The notes: generated from the letters alone by a model not told the origin. A stretch of DNA of 64,000 bases from Dacryopinax spathularia (GCA_037974965.1 JBBPFI010000002.1:1116001-1180000), one strand, 5' to 3'. Shown: positions 21,141 to 31,992, counted from the stretch's first letter. Made by a program: numbers and translations.

Positions 21141-21782
21141 GTGAGCAGGCTCTCAGTAGCTCGGACATCATACCATTGTCTCACATGTTGGTCCTTGTAG
21201 GGTTTGTTGCCGATTCGAACATGAGCGATGGAGGGCGGAATGATCGAGCTTCCGATGGTTCCTGGGGCGGAATGAGTTGTAGGCTTGGACCGTGTAAGAA
21301 TAGGGTTTTGATCGCCGAGCGAATCCTGGAGGAGAATGTGAAGCTTAACTGAACTGAAAGAATGTTACCGAATTCAATTGGGACTGAGGGAATGGTGCTA
21401 TTGCTTGCCAAGTTACGCACGGGATGTTCAACTCTTTGGCTATCGAGCTTACTAGCAGGGGCCACTGTGCCATTGCTTGACTAGGTATGTGCTGACATGC
21501 ACCGAACAAATATATCTCAGCGAATCAAGTAAGACTCTAACCCTCCCGGCCTCCCACCAGAGAACTCTTCCTGGCTCTTTCTCTATTCTGGATACCGCTT
21601 TCTCCATTCGCTCTCGCCGTTGATCCCTTGTTCCGCTGCGTGAGCCAGAGGTGCCTCCGCTTTCCGGCAGTTACACCGAGGAACGTTCTCTTGATGCCTG
21701 ATGAAAGGCCCTGAATGGATCGGCAGGCGGTTGATTGTACGAAAATGCTTCCAAGCATGACCGAAGTCATGTCCACCTACGG
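21141..21782. other. Intergenic, no gene seen
   Basis: About 640 bases between small gene A and APH kinase 3. It holds only short open frames without recognisable features. Confidence 0.45.
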
Positions 21783-22747
21783 CTACGTTGACGCGGATTG
21801 GAGCTCATTCGGCGTCGAGCCGCACGCAACCTGTGACGCCAGGAGTAGCGTCTTCCTTTCGTCCTCGTAATCCTCCGGGATTGCAGTTTCCATGAGTCGA
21901 TTGAATGCAAGTATATCGGGACGCTTGCTCTCTTTCCAAATTAGAGCGGCGAAGTATTCCCAATAGAGGGGCATCCAATCTCGCGGTCTCCCAATCGATA
22001 AGGCCAGATAGCCGGCCATGGTCAACCAGTATGTTGTGAACATTGAGATCGCCGTGAGTGAATACCGGTTTGGAGCTGTCAAACCGATCGAAAATGGGTT
22101 CTAGTCTGTCTTGCATGCGCAGCCAGAAACAACGGAATATCATCCCATCGCGTATCCATCGGCGGAAGTCGACCATGTCGTCCTGCTCGGGCAGATCATA
22201 TTGGTTGGACCAGTGGGGCGCGTCAATCCTCCCTCCCGCGGCACCACAGATAGACTTAGGATACGGGTTTGGAATATGCTGCAGTTTTTTGATGTAGTTG
22301 CCCAACTGCAACCCCATCGTGTCGAGTTGTTCGGGTCCTAATTGATCGTATACGTCCTGAAAAGAGTTTCCCGGGGATTTCGGTCATGAGAAGATAGATG
22401 TATGGCATGTCTGGTCCTCTTTGGACGATGTAGTCAAGTAGAAAGGGTGCCGGAACCGTGGTGTGTCGTCGGACGAGATATAGTGCGTGTGCCTCATCTG
22501 GCCGTATGAACCAGCCGATCTTGAGGTATAGCCCGAAAGGGAGCTTGAACACCCTTGACGACAACCGATCCGAGACTCCCATCTTCACGGATTTTGCGAG
22601 CCATGCATGAGCAAATCTATAGACCGCCGCACGTAGTCGGAGGGGCAGCAGAAGCCATATTTTGTCCCACAGAGGAACGTGGCCCCCTATGGGAAGGGGG
22701 AAGATGAGTGGACCGATTCGTCTTGGCCCGCAGTGCTTGCGCCGCAT
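21783..22747 (-). pseudogene. APH-family kinase 3, two frameshifts
   Basis: Similarity to APH kinase 4 spans the full length but in three frames. The first segment (22747 to about 22360) carries LPFGLYLKIGWF and TEIPGKLF. A one-base gain in a T run near 22365 breaks the frame. The middle segment carries IPNPYPKSICGAAG and the intact loop HGDLNVHN. A second shift near 21990, just after DWETA, separates the last segment (WMPLYWEYFA to the stop at 21783). Neither break looks like an intron. The gene is therefore a recent pseudogene, or the frameshifts are assembly errors. It has no divergent small partner, but the APH-upstream element remains at 22919. Confidence 0.75.
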
Positions 22748-22918
22748 CTATCAGTACTTCGTGAATGAAGAGGCACCTGAAGACGGGCATCTCGCACGAC
22801 TCACTTCTTAGAGATGGCTATTGCCAGATTGGGGGTGGATGTGAACCTAAAAACGGAGTGTGGTGGCTCAGAGTGCCTAAAGGAGCCAAGGGACTACAGT
22901 ATGATCGGTCGAGCACAA

Positions 22919-22936
22919 GGTCTCGGTGCGGATGCA
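22919..22936 (+). promoter_or_regulatory. Degenerate APH-upstream element, APH 3
   Basis: GGTCTCGGTGCGGATGCA, 172 bases upstream of 22747. It differs from the core at few positions. The surrounding gap 22748-23349 has no recognisable gene. Confidence 0.45.
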
Positions 22937-23349
22937 AACATGTGGAGGGGCCCCAGAAAAGGCAACCTGTCGATTGTGCACACTTACAAGGGTTAGAGGC
23001 GTGCTTCGGAGCCAGACTCGGCGGGGATCGTCCGGTCCAAGCATTCATAACCATGGACACAGCGTAGGAAGTCGAACGAGGTGAGCTGTCCTGCTCTCCC
23101 CCTCTCCTCCGGACATGCTTATCACCAAGCTGACTCAGATCATGCCGACAGTTCCCCAATCATCTGAAGTTTCGTACGCCTTCAAGGCCCAGAGCGATAA
23201 CGGGGAGAGACCAGAGGGAGACGCAGAAGGAATTTCCTAGAATCATGCGGCCAGGAACAGAAATGTGAAGAATGTACAGGTAGGTTCGCGATCCTCGACA
23301 GATGGAATAACCAGTGTTTTGTTTTCATACATCAGTATGAGCTGAACAA

Positions 23350-23645
23350 AAGTATAGTGCCCAGCTGACGGCTGTCGTCCAAGCCGGATCCGTGTCACCC
23401 AGTCAGGCGAACTCGTTATGGAATACGGTCGCGAATGCCCTGGGTTGTGGCACATGTCCGTTCGATTCCCTTGTCGAATAGCCGAATACCTGCTGAACCC
23501 CGTCCAGCCAGGGACGCTGTTCACCGCGCTTGTATGCAAGCTGTCCCGTGGGAGACGTTGTTGAAGGGGGTAGTCTCGAGTGGAGAGAGCTTCACCGCCT
23601 ACTCTGACGGTTTGCTTCACCATCCACATTTCCTCATTCTTCAGA
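23350..23645 (+). pseudogene. Carboxylesterase fragment
   Basis: Nearly 300 bases strongly resemble 13653-13950 of carboxylesterase 1: the intron end before exon 5, exon 5 (CAGCTGACGGCTGTC onwards), the following intron, and exon 6 to the next donor. Nothing of the rest of the gene is present, including the GESAG exon. Because introns are retained, the copy arose by DNA duplication and not through mRNA. Confidence 0.85.
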
Positions 23646-23679
23646 TTCGACCATCGGAAGAATAACAGCATACTGTCAT

Positions 23680-24110
23680 GTCATCCACTCGCCGACCGAA
23701 CACCCCCGAATCCTCCCCATCCTAGCACCCATATCCTCTCCGCGCTCCTAACTTGCTCATCCCTCGCCCTCCTCCGCTCCAAGGCCTCAACGTGCCTCTT
23801 GTGAATAAGAGCGGGGGCGCGGGCGGCGCCCGTGAGTGGCTGAGCCTGTCGGTGTTAGGATTGGGGGCCCGTGTCTTCTGGGGTGGCAGAGCGGCCGGAA
23901 GGGGAGGGGGAGGGTTGATGTGTGCGAAGAGCGGAGTGACGAGAGGCTCAGGATGGAGCAGAGGCTGGGGACGGGGCCGGGAATAGGTCGGAGTTGTGTT
24001 GTGATGATAGGTGGAGGGTGGATTCCCTTCTCAGCTCGGGAAGGTGAGCCTCCTCCCCGTATGGCGATAACTGCATTTGCGGCCGCTCTGGAACCTCGTC
24101 TCTCCGTCCT
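23680..24110 (-). pseudogene. Fragment copied from the RRG9-like gene 3' end
   Basis: This stretch matches about 26430-26870, the 3' part of the RRG9-like gene, at the level of many runs of 10-25 identical bases. The GGGGGA-rich segments are shorter here than in the intact gene. The reading frame is not kept. It directly follows the esterase fragment, so two unrelated gene pieces were joined between APH kinases 3 and 4. Confidence 0.75.
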
Positions 24111-24159
24111 TCTTTCATATGCATCTCGCAACCACGCGCATCGAATGGAGGGTTTACAA

Positions 24160-25116
24160 CTACCTCGACTTGGCTGTTCGGAACTCCTTGGGTATCGAAC
24201 CGCAGGCAATGCGTCGACTAAGCAAAACCGACTCTCTCTCGTTCTCGTAATCTTCCGGAATTGCGATTTGCATCAGCCGTTGGAAGGCCAAAATTTCGGG
24301 ACGCTTGCTGTCCTTCCAGTTGATGGCGGCAAAGTACTCCCAATACAAGGGCAGCCATCCCGCCGTTTCCCAATCGATCAAGCCTGAAAGTCGCCCGTTG
24401 TGGATGAGAATGTTGTGCACGTTGAGATCCCCATGGGTGAAGACAGGTTTCGTATGATCGAATCTGATGAAGACGCGTTCTAACCTATCTTGAATTTTTG
24501 GCCAGTAACCGCGGCACATCTTGCGGATCCATGCATGAAAGGCGACCATGTCATCCATCGCGGGTAGATCAAATTTGTCGGTCCAGTGAGGAGCATCGAT
24601 ACCCGCTCCCGCCGCGCCACATATGGCCTTGGGGTATGGATTTGGAATGGTTTGAAGCTCTTTGATATGCTCGCGCAGTTCCAGACCAATTGCATCGAGC
24701 TGCTCGGTCGACAGCTGATCGTATGCCTCGTGAAAGAGCTTTCCGGGAACTTCCGTCATAAGAAGGTAGGTATACGTCATCTCCGGTCCTTTCTGGACAA
24801 TGTAGTCGAGTAGAGCAGGAGAGGGAACGTTTGTATGTTCCCGAACGAAGTGAAGTGCGTATGCCTCGTCGGGCCGGACGAACCAGCCAAGTTTGATGTA
24901 CAGCCCGAAAGGGAGCTTGAAGACTCTTTGCGAGCGGCGGCCCGTTATGCCCATCACCACGTATTTGGCCAGCCATCTTTGAGCGATGCGATAAACTGCC
25001 GCCCGAATTGATACTGGAACCAAGAGCCAGACTTTGGCCCATGTCGGCACCTTGCTCCAAAGAGGGATAGGGCAGACCAACGGGCCGACCTGTCTAGGAG
25101 GAGGAGGAAGGTTCAT
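24160..25116 (-). CDS. APH-family kinase 4 (intact, module B)
   Basis: One exon, 318 residues from ATG 25116 (MNLPPPPRQVGPLVCPIPLW). An in-frame ATG at 25176 would add 20 residues that are not shared by the paralogs. It carries VWLLVPVSIRAAVY, KLPFGLYIKLGWF, LMTEVPGKLF, IPNPYPKAICGAAGAGIDAP, the catalytic loop HGDLNVHN near residue 225, IDWETAGW and IPEDYENERES. All core APH phosphotransferase residues are present; the substrate is unknown. It is divergent to the small gene at 25461 with 344 bases between starts, containing both conserved elements. It is the closest intact relative of pseudogene APH 3. Confidence 0.87.
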   Translation of the reverse strand: MNLPPPPRQVGPLVCPIPLWSKVPTWAKVWLLVPVSIRAAVYRIAQRWLAKYVVMGITGRRSQRVFKLPFGLYIKLGWFVRPDEAYALHFVREHTNVPSPALLDYIVQKGPEMTYTYLLMTEVPGKLFHEAYDQLSTEQLDAIGLELREHIKELQTIPNPYPKAICGAAGAGIDAPHWTDKFDLPAMDDMVAFHAWIRKMCRGYWPKIQDRLERVFIRFDHTKPVFTHGDLNVHNILIHNGRLSGLIDWETAGWLPLYWEYFAAINWKDSKRPEILAFQRLMQIAIPEDYENERESVLLSRRIACGSIPKEFRTAKSR

Positions 25117-25280
25117 CTGCGATTGTTTGGCGAGTAAGCGGTGTGCGAGTGTGACCTGCTGCATCCTCACCGTCATGTAGACTAGTTTCGGGCTAGCAGT
25201 GACTGTTGTGGCTTAGACCAAGAACGCGCAGCACGATGACACACAGTGCCAAGTCTTGAACCTATCTAGCTCCATCGATT

Positions 25281-25299
25281 GAGTCTCGGGACGGAAGCA
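25281..25299 (+). promoter_or_regulatory. Conserved APH-upstream element, module B
   Basis: GAGTCTCGGGACGGAAGCA, 165 bases upstream of the APH start at 25116. A GGGGTTAATG sequence follows at 25311-25320, and a similar GGGTTAATG lies at the equivalent place in module A. Confidence 0.55.
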
Positions 25300-25369
25300 A
25301 AATGGGTGGAGGGGTTAATGCCCATTGTCAGTAACTTAGCGGAGCTTGCTGATTTTTCTTATAATCGGT

Positions 25370-25381
25370 GCCAGCATGGCA
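25370..25381 (+). promoter_or_regulatory. GCCAGCATGGCA element before small gene B
   Basis: Exact 12-base match to the element at 20608-20619, 80 bases upstream of the ATG at 25461. TTATAATC lies just before it at about 25359. Confidence 0.5.
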
Positions 25382-25460
25382 ATCACCCTTGCAGCTCCTG
25401 TTCCCAGCCGACAACCCGCCCTCGCAGCCATATCAGACTCGTCTACTGAACTCGCTAAGC

Positions 25461-25942
25461 ATGTCGCAGTCCGACGACGATGACTGGGCGGCAATACCCT
25501 GTACCTCCGTGTCAATAAGGCGGATGAGTGGGAGCTCGTATTGCCTGAGCCTGGAAACTTGACCTACAACTACCGCACCGGGCTTTCTCTCTTCTCGGAC
25601 GGCAGTAGTGCATGGGAACACAACTTTTGCTTCATGGACCGTACGACGCTCAGCATCCTCATCTTCCTCAAGGTCGCAACGTTACAGGGGCAAGCCCTTA
25701 CTGAGTATCACCAAGCCGCAACACAGTTCGGACAATATGTGGAGCAGATGGGATTTGAAGAACCACTGGATGCGATCATCGCGTTCCTCGATCTCCTCCA
25801 CTCGAAAGGCCTTGTCCCCGCATCCGGCAAGACGTTGACGGATGAAGCGACGACCGAAGCCAGTAGGAGGCGGGAGGAAGAGCCCTATCCGGGCGAGGTT
25901 GTCCAGTCCGAGCACTTTGCGATTATAGGCACGGATCAGTAG
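25461..25942 (+). pseudogene. Small protein of unrecognised family, copy B, frame broken near start
   Basis: The start MSQSDDDDW aligns with MSDGEEYTD of copy A. The conserved part that follows (NTLYLRVNKADEWELVL and on to the stop at 25942) is in another frame, closed upstream by TGA at 25481. The shift falls between about 25482 and 25490, and no intron of normal size explains it. The long second frame (LFSDGSSAWEHNF, ILIFLKVATL, FLDLLHSKGLVPASG, GEVVQSEHF) is otherwise undamaged. It may be a young pseudogene, may use an unseen start, or may contain a sequencing error. It lies head to head with intact APH kinase 4. Confidence 0.55.
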
Positions 25943-26426
25943 GCCAGAACTAGGTGAGCTTCCACTTATTCATCCCAGCGCATGCTTTTGAACAAAGGTG
26001 ACTGATGATGTCGACAGGGTCGGAATGACCCAGATACCAGATTTCTCTTCGATCGATATGATGAATTGAAAGGGCGCCGAGATGTGCTCGAACGTAAGCA
26101 CTTCCATGACAGATACCGCAAGAATGTACAAGTAGCATACGTGTGGATGAAAGAATTCACTGACCCATTTCCGAAAATGACCGACAAGCTCGAGCTCGCA
26201 AACGGGGTATAAAGGGGTTCGATTGCACATGATTGAGGTGATGGGGGAGTAACAGCGAGTGCCGGATAGCGTGTATAAGGAGCTGGGCAAAGCGTCGAAC
26301 ATGCACGACATGGCGAGCGAGCGAAGTCGGCGATAGTGATTCTTCAGTCTTGATTCAGAATGATACGATAGCCTCCTTCCACTCTGCCCGTTCTCTGGTA
26401 CGAGGTCCAGCTCCAATGACTTGTTA
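25943..26426. other. Intergenic, no gene seen
   Basis: About 480 bases between convergent genes. Open frames here lack recognisable features. Confidence 0.45.
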
Positions 26427-28064
26427 TCATCCACTCGCCGACAAACTCCCCCGAATCCTCCCCATCCTAGCACCTAAGATCCGCTCCGCACTCCTAACCT
26501 GCTCATCCCTCGCCTTCCTCCGCTCAAGAGCCTCAACCTGCCTCTGCTGAATAAGAGCGCGTGCGCGAGCAGCTCCGGTGAGTGGCTGGGATTGTGAGCC
26601 GGTTTCTTCTCGGGTGGAGGAGCGGCCGGAGATGGAGGGGGAGGGGGAGGGGGAGGGGGAGGGTTGATGTGTGCTGGGAGGGGAGTGACGAGGGGCTGGA
26701 GATGGAGCTGGGGAGGGGGATGGGGATGGGGATGGGTCGGACTTGGATTGTGGTGGTGATGATTCGGTGAGGGTGGAATCCGCTCGACGCTCCTCGGGGG
26801 GTTGTTCCTCCTCGACATAAGGCGACAGCCGCGCCGCCCGCCTCTCTCGAGCTTCCCGTCCTCTACCTTCCACACCTCCCTCGTCTCGTCTGCGACCTTG
26901 TCCCTCCCTCCCCCTCCCAGCAGCTCGCGACTCCCTTCGCTCAACCCATTCCTCCCAACTCATCCTCACTCGCCCTACCCCCAGCAAAGGAAACCGCTGG
27001 TCCATCCTCTTCTCGTATGCTTCCCTCAGCTCTCTCATGTTCTCATCTAGGGGTTCGACATCTTCTCCTTCTTCTTCACTGGTAGCAGAGCGGGTAGAGA
27101 GCAGCGTACGGAGGGGGGCGGAGAGGTCCGGTATGTGGGCGGAGACGGGCAGACGGCGTGTGCCGTACGTTTCTGGCCTGGGGGCGGCGGTGGAGGGCGT
27201 TGGGCTGCTCGTTGAAGAGGCCGAGGAGGCCGGACGAGTAGTTGTAGAGGAACCCATAATAGCGGATTGTTTTGCGCCCCTTTCTGGGCTGGGAGCGCTT
27301 GGCTGGACAGCCTTTTCCGCTTCTTCTAAAGCCTCTTGAGCTGCTCGGAGGCGTGCAGCACGCAAGCGATCCTCCAGCGTCACCTTCACCTTCCTCCTTC
27401 CTTTCCTCCCTTTCCTTTCCTCCTCCGTCACGACCTCCACATCCCCTTCCTCCTCTCCTCCCTGCTCAGCCTGCTCAGGCGCACGCACCACACTCCCGCC
27501 CAACGCCCTCACCGCCCTCCCAGCCGCTACAAGCGCCCTCCGCCTCTCCCTCTCCTCCCTCCACACCTCCCTCCTCTTCTCCCTCTCCTTCTCCTGCACC
27601 CTTTCGTCCTCCCACTCCCGTCTACGCATCCTCATCTCCCGCTCCGGACTCGGCTCCCAGCTGCTCCTCAATATCCGTCTCACCGCTTCCGGGGAAATCT
27701 TGAACTTCTCCGCTAACATAGGCACGCTGAACGTATCGGGATTCTCGGCGTTAAATAGTCTAAGGGCGGCCATAGCCTCCCTTGAGATCTTTTTGGGCGG
27801 GTTCCACCCCTCCGGAAACCGCTCGCGGAGAGCAGCGCGGTGAGCGGCCCATTCTGCCGGTGTGGCAGGGCGGGAAGGCGGACGGAGGGCTTGGTTCTCG
27901 AGTGTGCGGGGTTGGGTGTTGCGGGATGTTGATGTGGACGGGGAGGGAGAGGAGGTGGGAGGGGGAGAACGGGTTGGACGACGGTTGGCGGGTGAACGGA
28001 GGCGCGGGTGGAGGGTGAGGCCTGGCGGGGCGGGGGGGAGTCGGAGGGTCGTACGGCCGGGCAT
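26427..28064 (-). CDS. RRG9: RRG9/neugrin-like mitochondrial protein
   Basis: Resembles Required for Respiratory Growth 9, a fungal mitochondrial protein needed to maintain mitochondrial DNA. One exon, 545 residues. The N-terminus is rich in Arg, Ser and Thr with few acids (MPGRTTLRLPP...), as in mitochondrial presequences. The conserved segment lies near residues 85-135: WNPPKKISREAMAALR, then FNAENPDTFSVPMLAEKFKIS, then PEAVRRILRSSW. A long charged helical stretch and a Pro/Ser-rich low-complexity tail follow, making the protein much longer than the yeast one (roughly 200 residues). Part of its 3' end is duplicated at 23680-24110. Family assignment is good; the length of the tail is unusual. 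Confidence 0.75.
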   Translation of the reverse strand: MPGRTTLRLPPAPPGLTLHPRLRSPANRRPTRSPPPTSSPSPSTSTSRNTQPRTLENQALRPPSRPATPAEWAAHRAALRERFPEGWNPPKKISREAMAALRLFNAENPDTFSVPMLAEKFKISPEAVRRILRSSWEPSPEREMRMRRREWEDERVQEKEREKRREVWREERERRRALVAAGRAVRALGGSVVRAPEQAEQGGEEEGDVEVVTEEERKGRKGRRKVKVTLEDRLRAARLRAAQEALEEAEKAVQPSAPSPERGAKQSAIMGSSTTTRPASSASSTSSPTPSTAAPRPETYGTRRLPVSAHIPDLSAPLRTLLSTRSATSEEEGEDVEPLDENMRELREAYEKRMDQRFPLLGVGRVRMSWEEWVERRESRAAGRGREGQGRRRDEGGVEGRGREARERRAARLSPYVEEEQPPEERRADSTLTESSPPQSKSDPSPSPSPSPAPSPAPRHSPPSTHQPSPSPSPSPSISGRSSTREETGSQSQPLTGAARARALIQQRQVEALERRKARDEQVRSAERILGARMGRIRGSLSASG

Positions 28065-28437
28065 TAGGTTGATCTACTTGCTTGAAGGATTATAGCCCGT
28101 ATTCCGTATTGAATTCCGTTGTTTTGATGGTATAAAAAAGGTTGCGATATGGCAGAGATGAAGAGTGCGGCAAAAGAGCAAAGCAGACAAGCGCCCAAAA
28201 AAGTCGACGTCGGTCCCTTACGATCACCGATCGCCGATCACTGATTTCGTGGCTGTGCCCTGGAACTCCGCAACTCCGAGCCCGTACCAACGACGCCAAA
28301 CGCGTTGCTGTCCCCCAAACCCCGCATACATCTCCCTTCCTGCTTTAGAAGCTCTTGTAGCTCGGCTCGGTTCTTCTTCGCTTTACTTTCTTTGTCTTGT
28401 TCTTGTCTTGTCTTGTCTATATTGAGGTTGAGGTGAG
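28065..28437. promoter_or_regulatory. Shared upstream region of RRG9-like and coactosin-like genes
   Basis: 373 bases between divergent starts. It includes a TATAAAAAAG sequence near 28131 on the plus strand and TTTGTCTTGT/TCTTGTCTTG pyrimidine-rich repeats at about 28390-28418, shortly before the coactosin start. No gene was seen. Confidence 0.5.
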
Positions 28438-29198
28438 ATGGCTGATGTGAGCGATCCTGCTATTGCAGAAGGTACGCCACCAGCCGTCGTCTCCTGCTGG
28501 CTGCGCCTGATGTGAAGCACACGACAGCGTACGAAGACGTCCGCTCGGACAAGACAGAGACGAACTGGCTTCTTCTCTCTTACGAGGTACGCGACACATT
28601 CACCCCTTTGCCGGGCAGATGTGTTATGGTGAGCGCTGACGCGCTGTTGTTAGGGGGACAAGAGCGATAAGCTCGTTGTGAGCAAGACGGGCACCGGAGG
28701 GCTGAGTGAGCTGGCAGAGGCGTTCGACGATGCTCAGTATGCGTCCTTTCCCTCCCTCCTCTGCTCTTCTTCTCTCCTCACTGTTACACCTCACTACTAT
28801 CCTCTTCTGCACCCACCTCCTTGTTCGCTCCCGCGGATATGCCCCCAAGAGAAGAATCCTGTGCTAACGCACCCCCTCAGAGCGCAATTCGCCTACTCCC
28901 GCGTAACATACACCAACGACACCCAATCCACGCGTCAAAAATTCGTGCTCATCACCTGGATCGGGCCCCAAACCAAGATCATGAGGAAAGCGAAAGTGTC
29001 CGTACATGCGGCGGACGTGAAGGGCGTGTTGAGGCAGTATGCGCTCGAGCTGGCGGCCAGGGAGAGAGGGGACTTGGAGGAGGAGGGGGTTGTTAGGCGG
29101 TTGAGGAAGGTGCGTTGTGCTTGCTTGCTTTATTCAGCTAGGGGATGCGAGGCTGATTGCGTGTACAGGCAGGTGGAGCGAGCTACGATGGTGTATAA
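28438..29198 (+). CDS. Coactosin-like actin-binding protein (ADF-H domain)
   Basis: Coactosin is a small protein of the ADF/cofilin-homology class that binds actin filaments in the cytoplasm. Five exons: 28438-28471, 28528-28586, 28654-28736, 28881-29109, 29169-29198, giving about 144 residues, the usual family length. Recognised parts are AYEDVRSDKTETNWLLLSY, the FAYSRVTY strand, the signature KFVLITWIGP with RKAKVSVHAADVK, and the end LRKAGGASYDG, which matches the KAGGANYD ending of animal coactosin. The last exon has only 30 bases. It is divergent from the RRG9-like gene and convergent with the gene ending at 29280. Confidence 0.9.
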
Positions 29199-29279
29199 TC
29201 GCACACCCCTGCTTAGGACGAGATATCATGTAGACTCCAACAAATGTCCATTCCCACCGCGTGTGTATCCCAAGCGAGA

Positions 29280-31595
29280 CTAAAGACTATCCTCCCCCAC
29301 CCCAAGCTGCGCCAACCTCCGCCTAACAACAGCAACAGCCAACGCATACTCAGCCGTCATCTCCCCCACAGTCGCCTCATCCACCCTAACCTCCGCACCA
29401 TCCCACTCCTCCACCTCACCATCGTCCTCCTTCCCCGGCCCTGTCTTCCCATCCCCCGCCGGCCTCCCCTTCCCCCTCCCCCTCCCTCCCCCTCCTCCGC
29501 CCCGAGCTGCAGGCGCAGGGAGATGCACAACCTGCCCCCTCCCCGCTTGAGCATTAAGCGACTTGGTGACCATTATGCTTCCCAATAACGCAGAAAGTGC
29601 GTTTCGCTGGCTGTCGGTTTTGGGTGTGGGGAGGTATAGGCCCGGGCGGAGTGTTAGGCGGGATAGGGAGAGGAGGTGCGAGCGGGGGAGTTCGAGGTCT
29701 ATTGCGCGCTGTCAGTCTCTCGTCCCGACTACATGATACATAACATGAAGTACCGCCCCGCGCCAAGCAGGACGGAGTGAGCTACGAAAGAAGCGGGAAA
29801 GGAAGTGGGAAGGAAGCGGAAGGAAGCGGCAGGGTACAGTAAGGACGACGCACCTCCCAAACGCTGCTGCATCGCCCGCACCATCCTCCATATCGTCCGT
29901 AACTGGCTCAGCGCCTCCCCTACCCGACTCCAAGGGAGCTCTTTGGCGAGGGAGAGCCGGTAGCGTTCGTGGTCTCGCATTGTGAAGTATGTTAGGAAGC
30001 GCGAGACGCGGAGGATGTTGTTTTCTGGGGTGTGGTTGATGTAGTGGGGTCCTGGGGGTTGGACGCTGGTATGTCTCAAATCAGCTCACGCAGCTCAGAA
30101 CAGGCAGTCTCCAAGAGGCGAGTGATGACAGAGAGTCAGAGAAGAAGAAGCAAGAGAGATGAAAGAAGACAAAATAGGGAGGAAGGGAAGAAGAGGCGGA
30201 CGCACAGGACCTCCCCCGGCCGAACTACAACAACAAACCAATTCCCCATCCTCTCGTAATCCTCCATCTTCAAGACAGTTTCCGCATCTTCCTGCTTCAA
30301 TCCCAAGTACTCCCTACTTGGCCGGCTGTAGAACACCAGCCTATGCCCGCAGCGCTGATAGCTTGCCGTTATGAACCCTGACGGGTCGGACTTGAGGCCG
30401 GAGAAGGTGTGCTGTTGCTGGAGGAGGTGGACGTTGTGCTGCGCGACGCATTCCGGCGGGATGGATGGGGGCGAAGAGGAAGATGGAGATGCGGTGGAGG
30501 TGGAGGGGAGAAGCCAGGCGTTGTAGTCGTCGGCCATAAAGCTGCACAGATATAGAGTCAGCTCTGCTACGCTTGGCCGAGGGGAGAAACGTTACCTGAG
30601 CAAGGGAGGAGCAGCTTTCGAGAAAGGGATCGTTGCAGATCCCCATTGGATTGAGCCCTCCGCACCGAGCTTATGCAGCTCGCGGAGTGTGACGAGGTTA
30701 TCCATCTGCAGCTTTCCGATCGCATGGAACGGATCTAGAGGGCATGATCAGCCAAATCCCATCACAAGGCGCACAATCGTGTGTCACTTACATTCAGTCG
30801 TGAGTACCTCATCTGGCCCACCCAGCTTGGCTAGCTCGTCCCATGAGCAGACGTTCAGTCCTTGTTCGTCGGTGTAGCCGTTTATGATCGCTATATATCC
30901 TTCCTTGACGTGCTGCGCCAGCGAGTTCCTCACCGCTTCTGATGCGGAGAGGTCACGCCAGTGTAAGCGCTCAAATTGTCTATCCGCGGTGGATGGGCGA
31001 GAGATCCGGGACAATACCTGAATTTTTGCCCGTGCTGTGGACTATGAGGATGTATGAGATGTGATACAAGAAGATGGAGTTAGGAACGTACGAAAGGCCG
31101 CTCGGGCGGGAGCTTCATGTACCTCACATGGCCAGCAGGCAGCTTGACAAGGAAAGTATCCTCTTCCTTTGTCGCATATCCAGGTAGAGTATGATCCGTC
31201 GGAGGCTCAGGAACACGTGCACGCTTGGATACAGGCGCGCCATTGCTCCCTTCACCCGGCTCGGCCGTTGCTGGCCGTTTCCCGAGCCTTACAGCGACAC
31301 GTGCGGGTTCGTCCGCCGTTTCGTCCATCGTGTCGCTGGACGACATCGTTATATCGACGACTTCACTCGTCGGAGCTGATCTTGTATTGGGCTTTGGGGC
31401 GCCTTTGTTCGCATTGATTGGCGCAGACGGGCCAGGCGCGCCAGGTCCGCGTGCTTGAGTAGGGGATGACGAGTGCGGTCGACCGTAAGCCGGTGCCAAC
31501 CCATTAGCAGAAGTCGGCGATCTCGTCACAGCATCCATAGCAGAAGAGAACGCAGGAGGACGAGGAGCGGCGTGCGAAGCCGCAGTCTCAGACAT
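29280..31595 (-). CDS. Unrecognised protein with disordered N-terminus
   Basis: I do not recognise this protein. Six exons keep the frame: 31595-31092, 31041-30792, 30734-30596, 30541-30206, 30065-29854, 29698-29280, about 619 residues. The first ~130 residues are rich in Ala, Pro, Ser and Thr and include a basic stretch resembling a nuclear signal (SKRARVPEPP). The middle has ordered segments such as DTFLVKLPAGHVRYMKLP and FHAIGKLQMDNLVTLRELHK. Later segments include FITASYQRCGHRLVFYSRPS, MEDYERMGNWFVVVVRPG and RVSRFLTYFTMRDHERYRLS. A Gly/Arg-rich linker lies near the end. The composition suggests a nuclear protein. The last acceptor (after 29699) was chosen because it alone keeps a long sensible frame. 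Confidence 0.6.
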
Positions 31596-31992
31596 GGTTC
31601 GAGAAAGGATGTGAACGGGAACAAGGCCTGGACGCGACGTCTATCAAGAAGGCTCCGAAGTCTTTGGCCGTTCCGCGGAGGCAGATGCAGCCGCATTCCT
31701 TGTTCTTCCCGCAGATACCCGTCTGTGTACACGTGGACTACATCAAGGGCCGATCGGACGCCGAGAACATCAACCGCTGGGATACGAACACTCGTTGTTG
31801 TGTGGATGGAAAAAGGCAATTCATAACATCGTAGAACAACAATCTAATCCGAGGACAAGGGTGATACATGAAACCGCAGGGTCACACCGCGAGCATCGGC
31901 ATGATAAAGCGAGTTCTTAGCTGTTCGTCAAAAGCGTGCGTACGTCAAGTCAGCCTACATGATAACATATAGACTCCTCCTTTGATTTTGGC
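31596..31992. other. Intergenic, no gene seen
   Basis: About 400 bases between the start of the unrecognised gene and the 3' end of peroxidase 1. No supported feature. Confidence 0.45.

Noticed and set aside
26474-28095. Other frames over the RRG9-like gene
   Set aside because: Shadows caused by GC-rich low-complexity coding sequence; only the minus frame carries a known domain.
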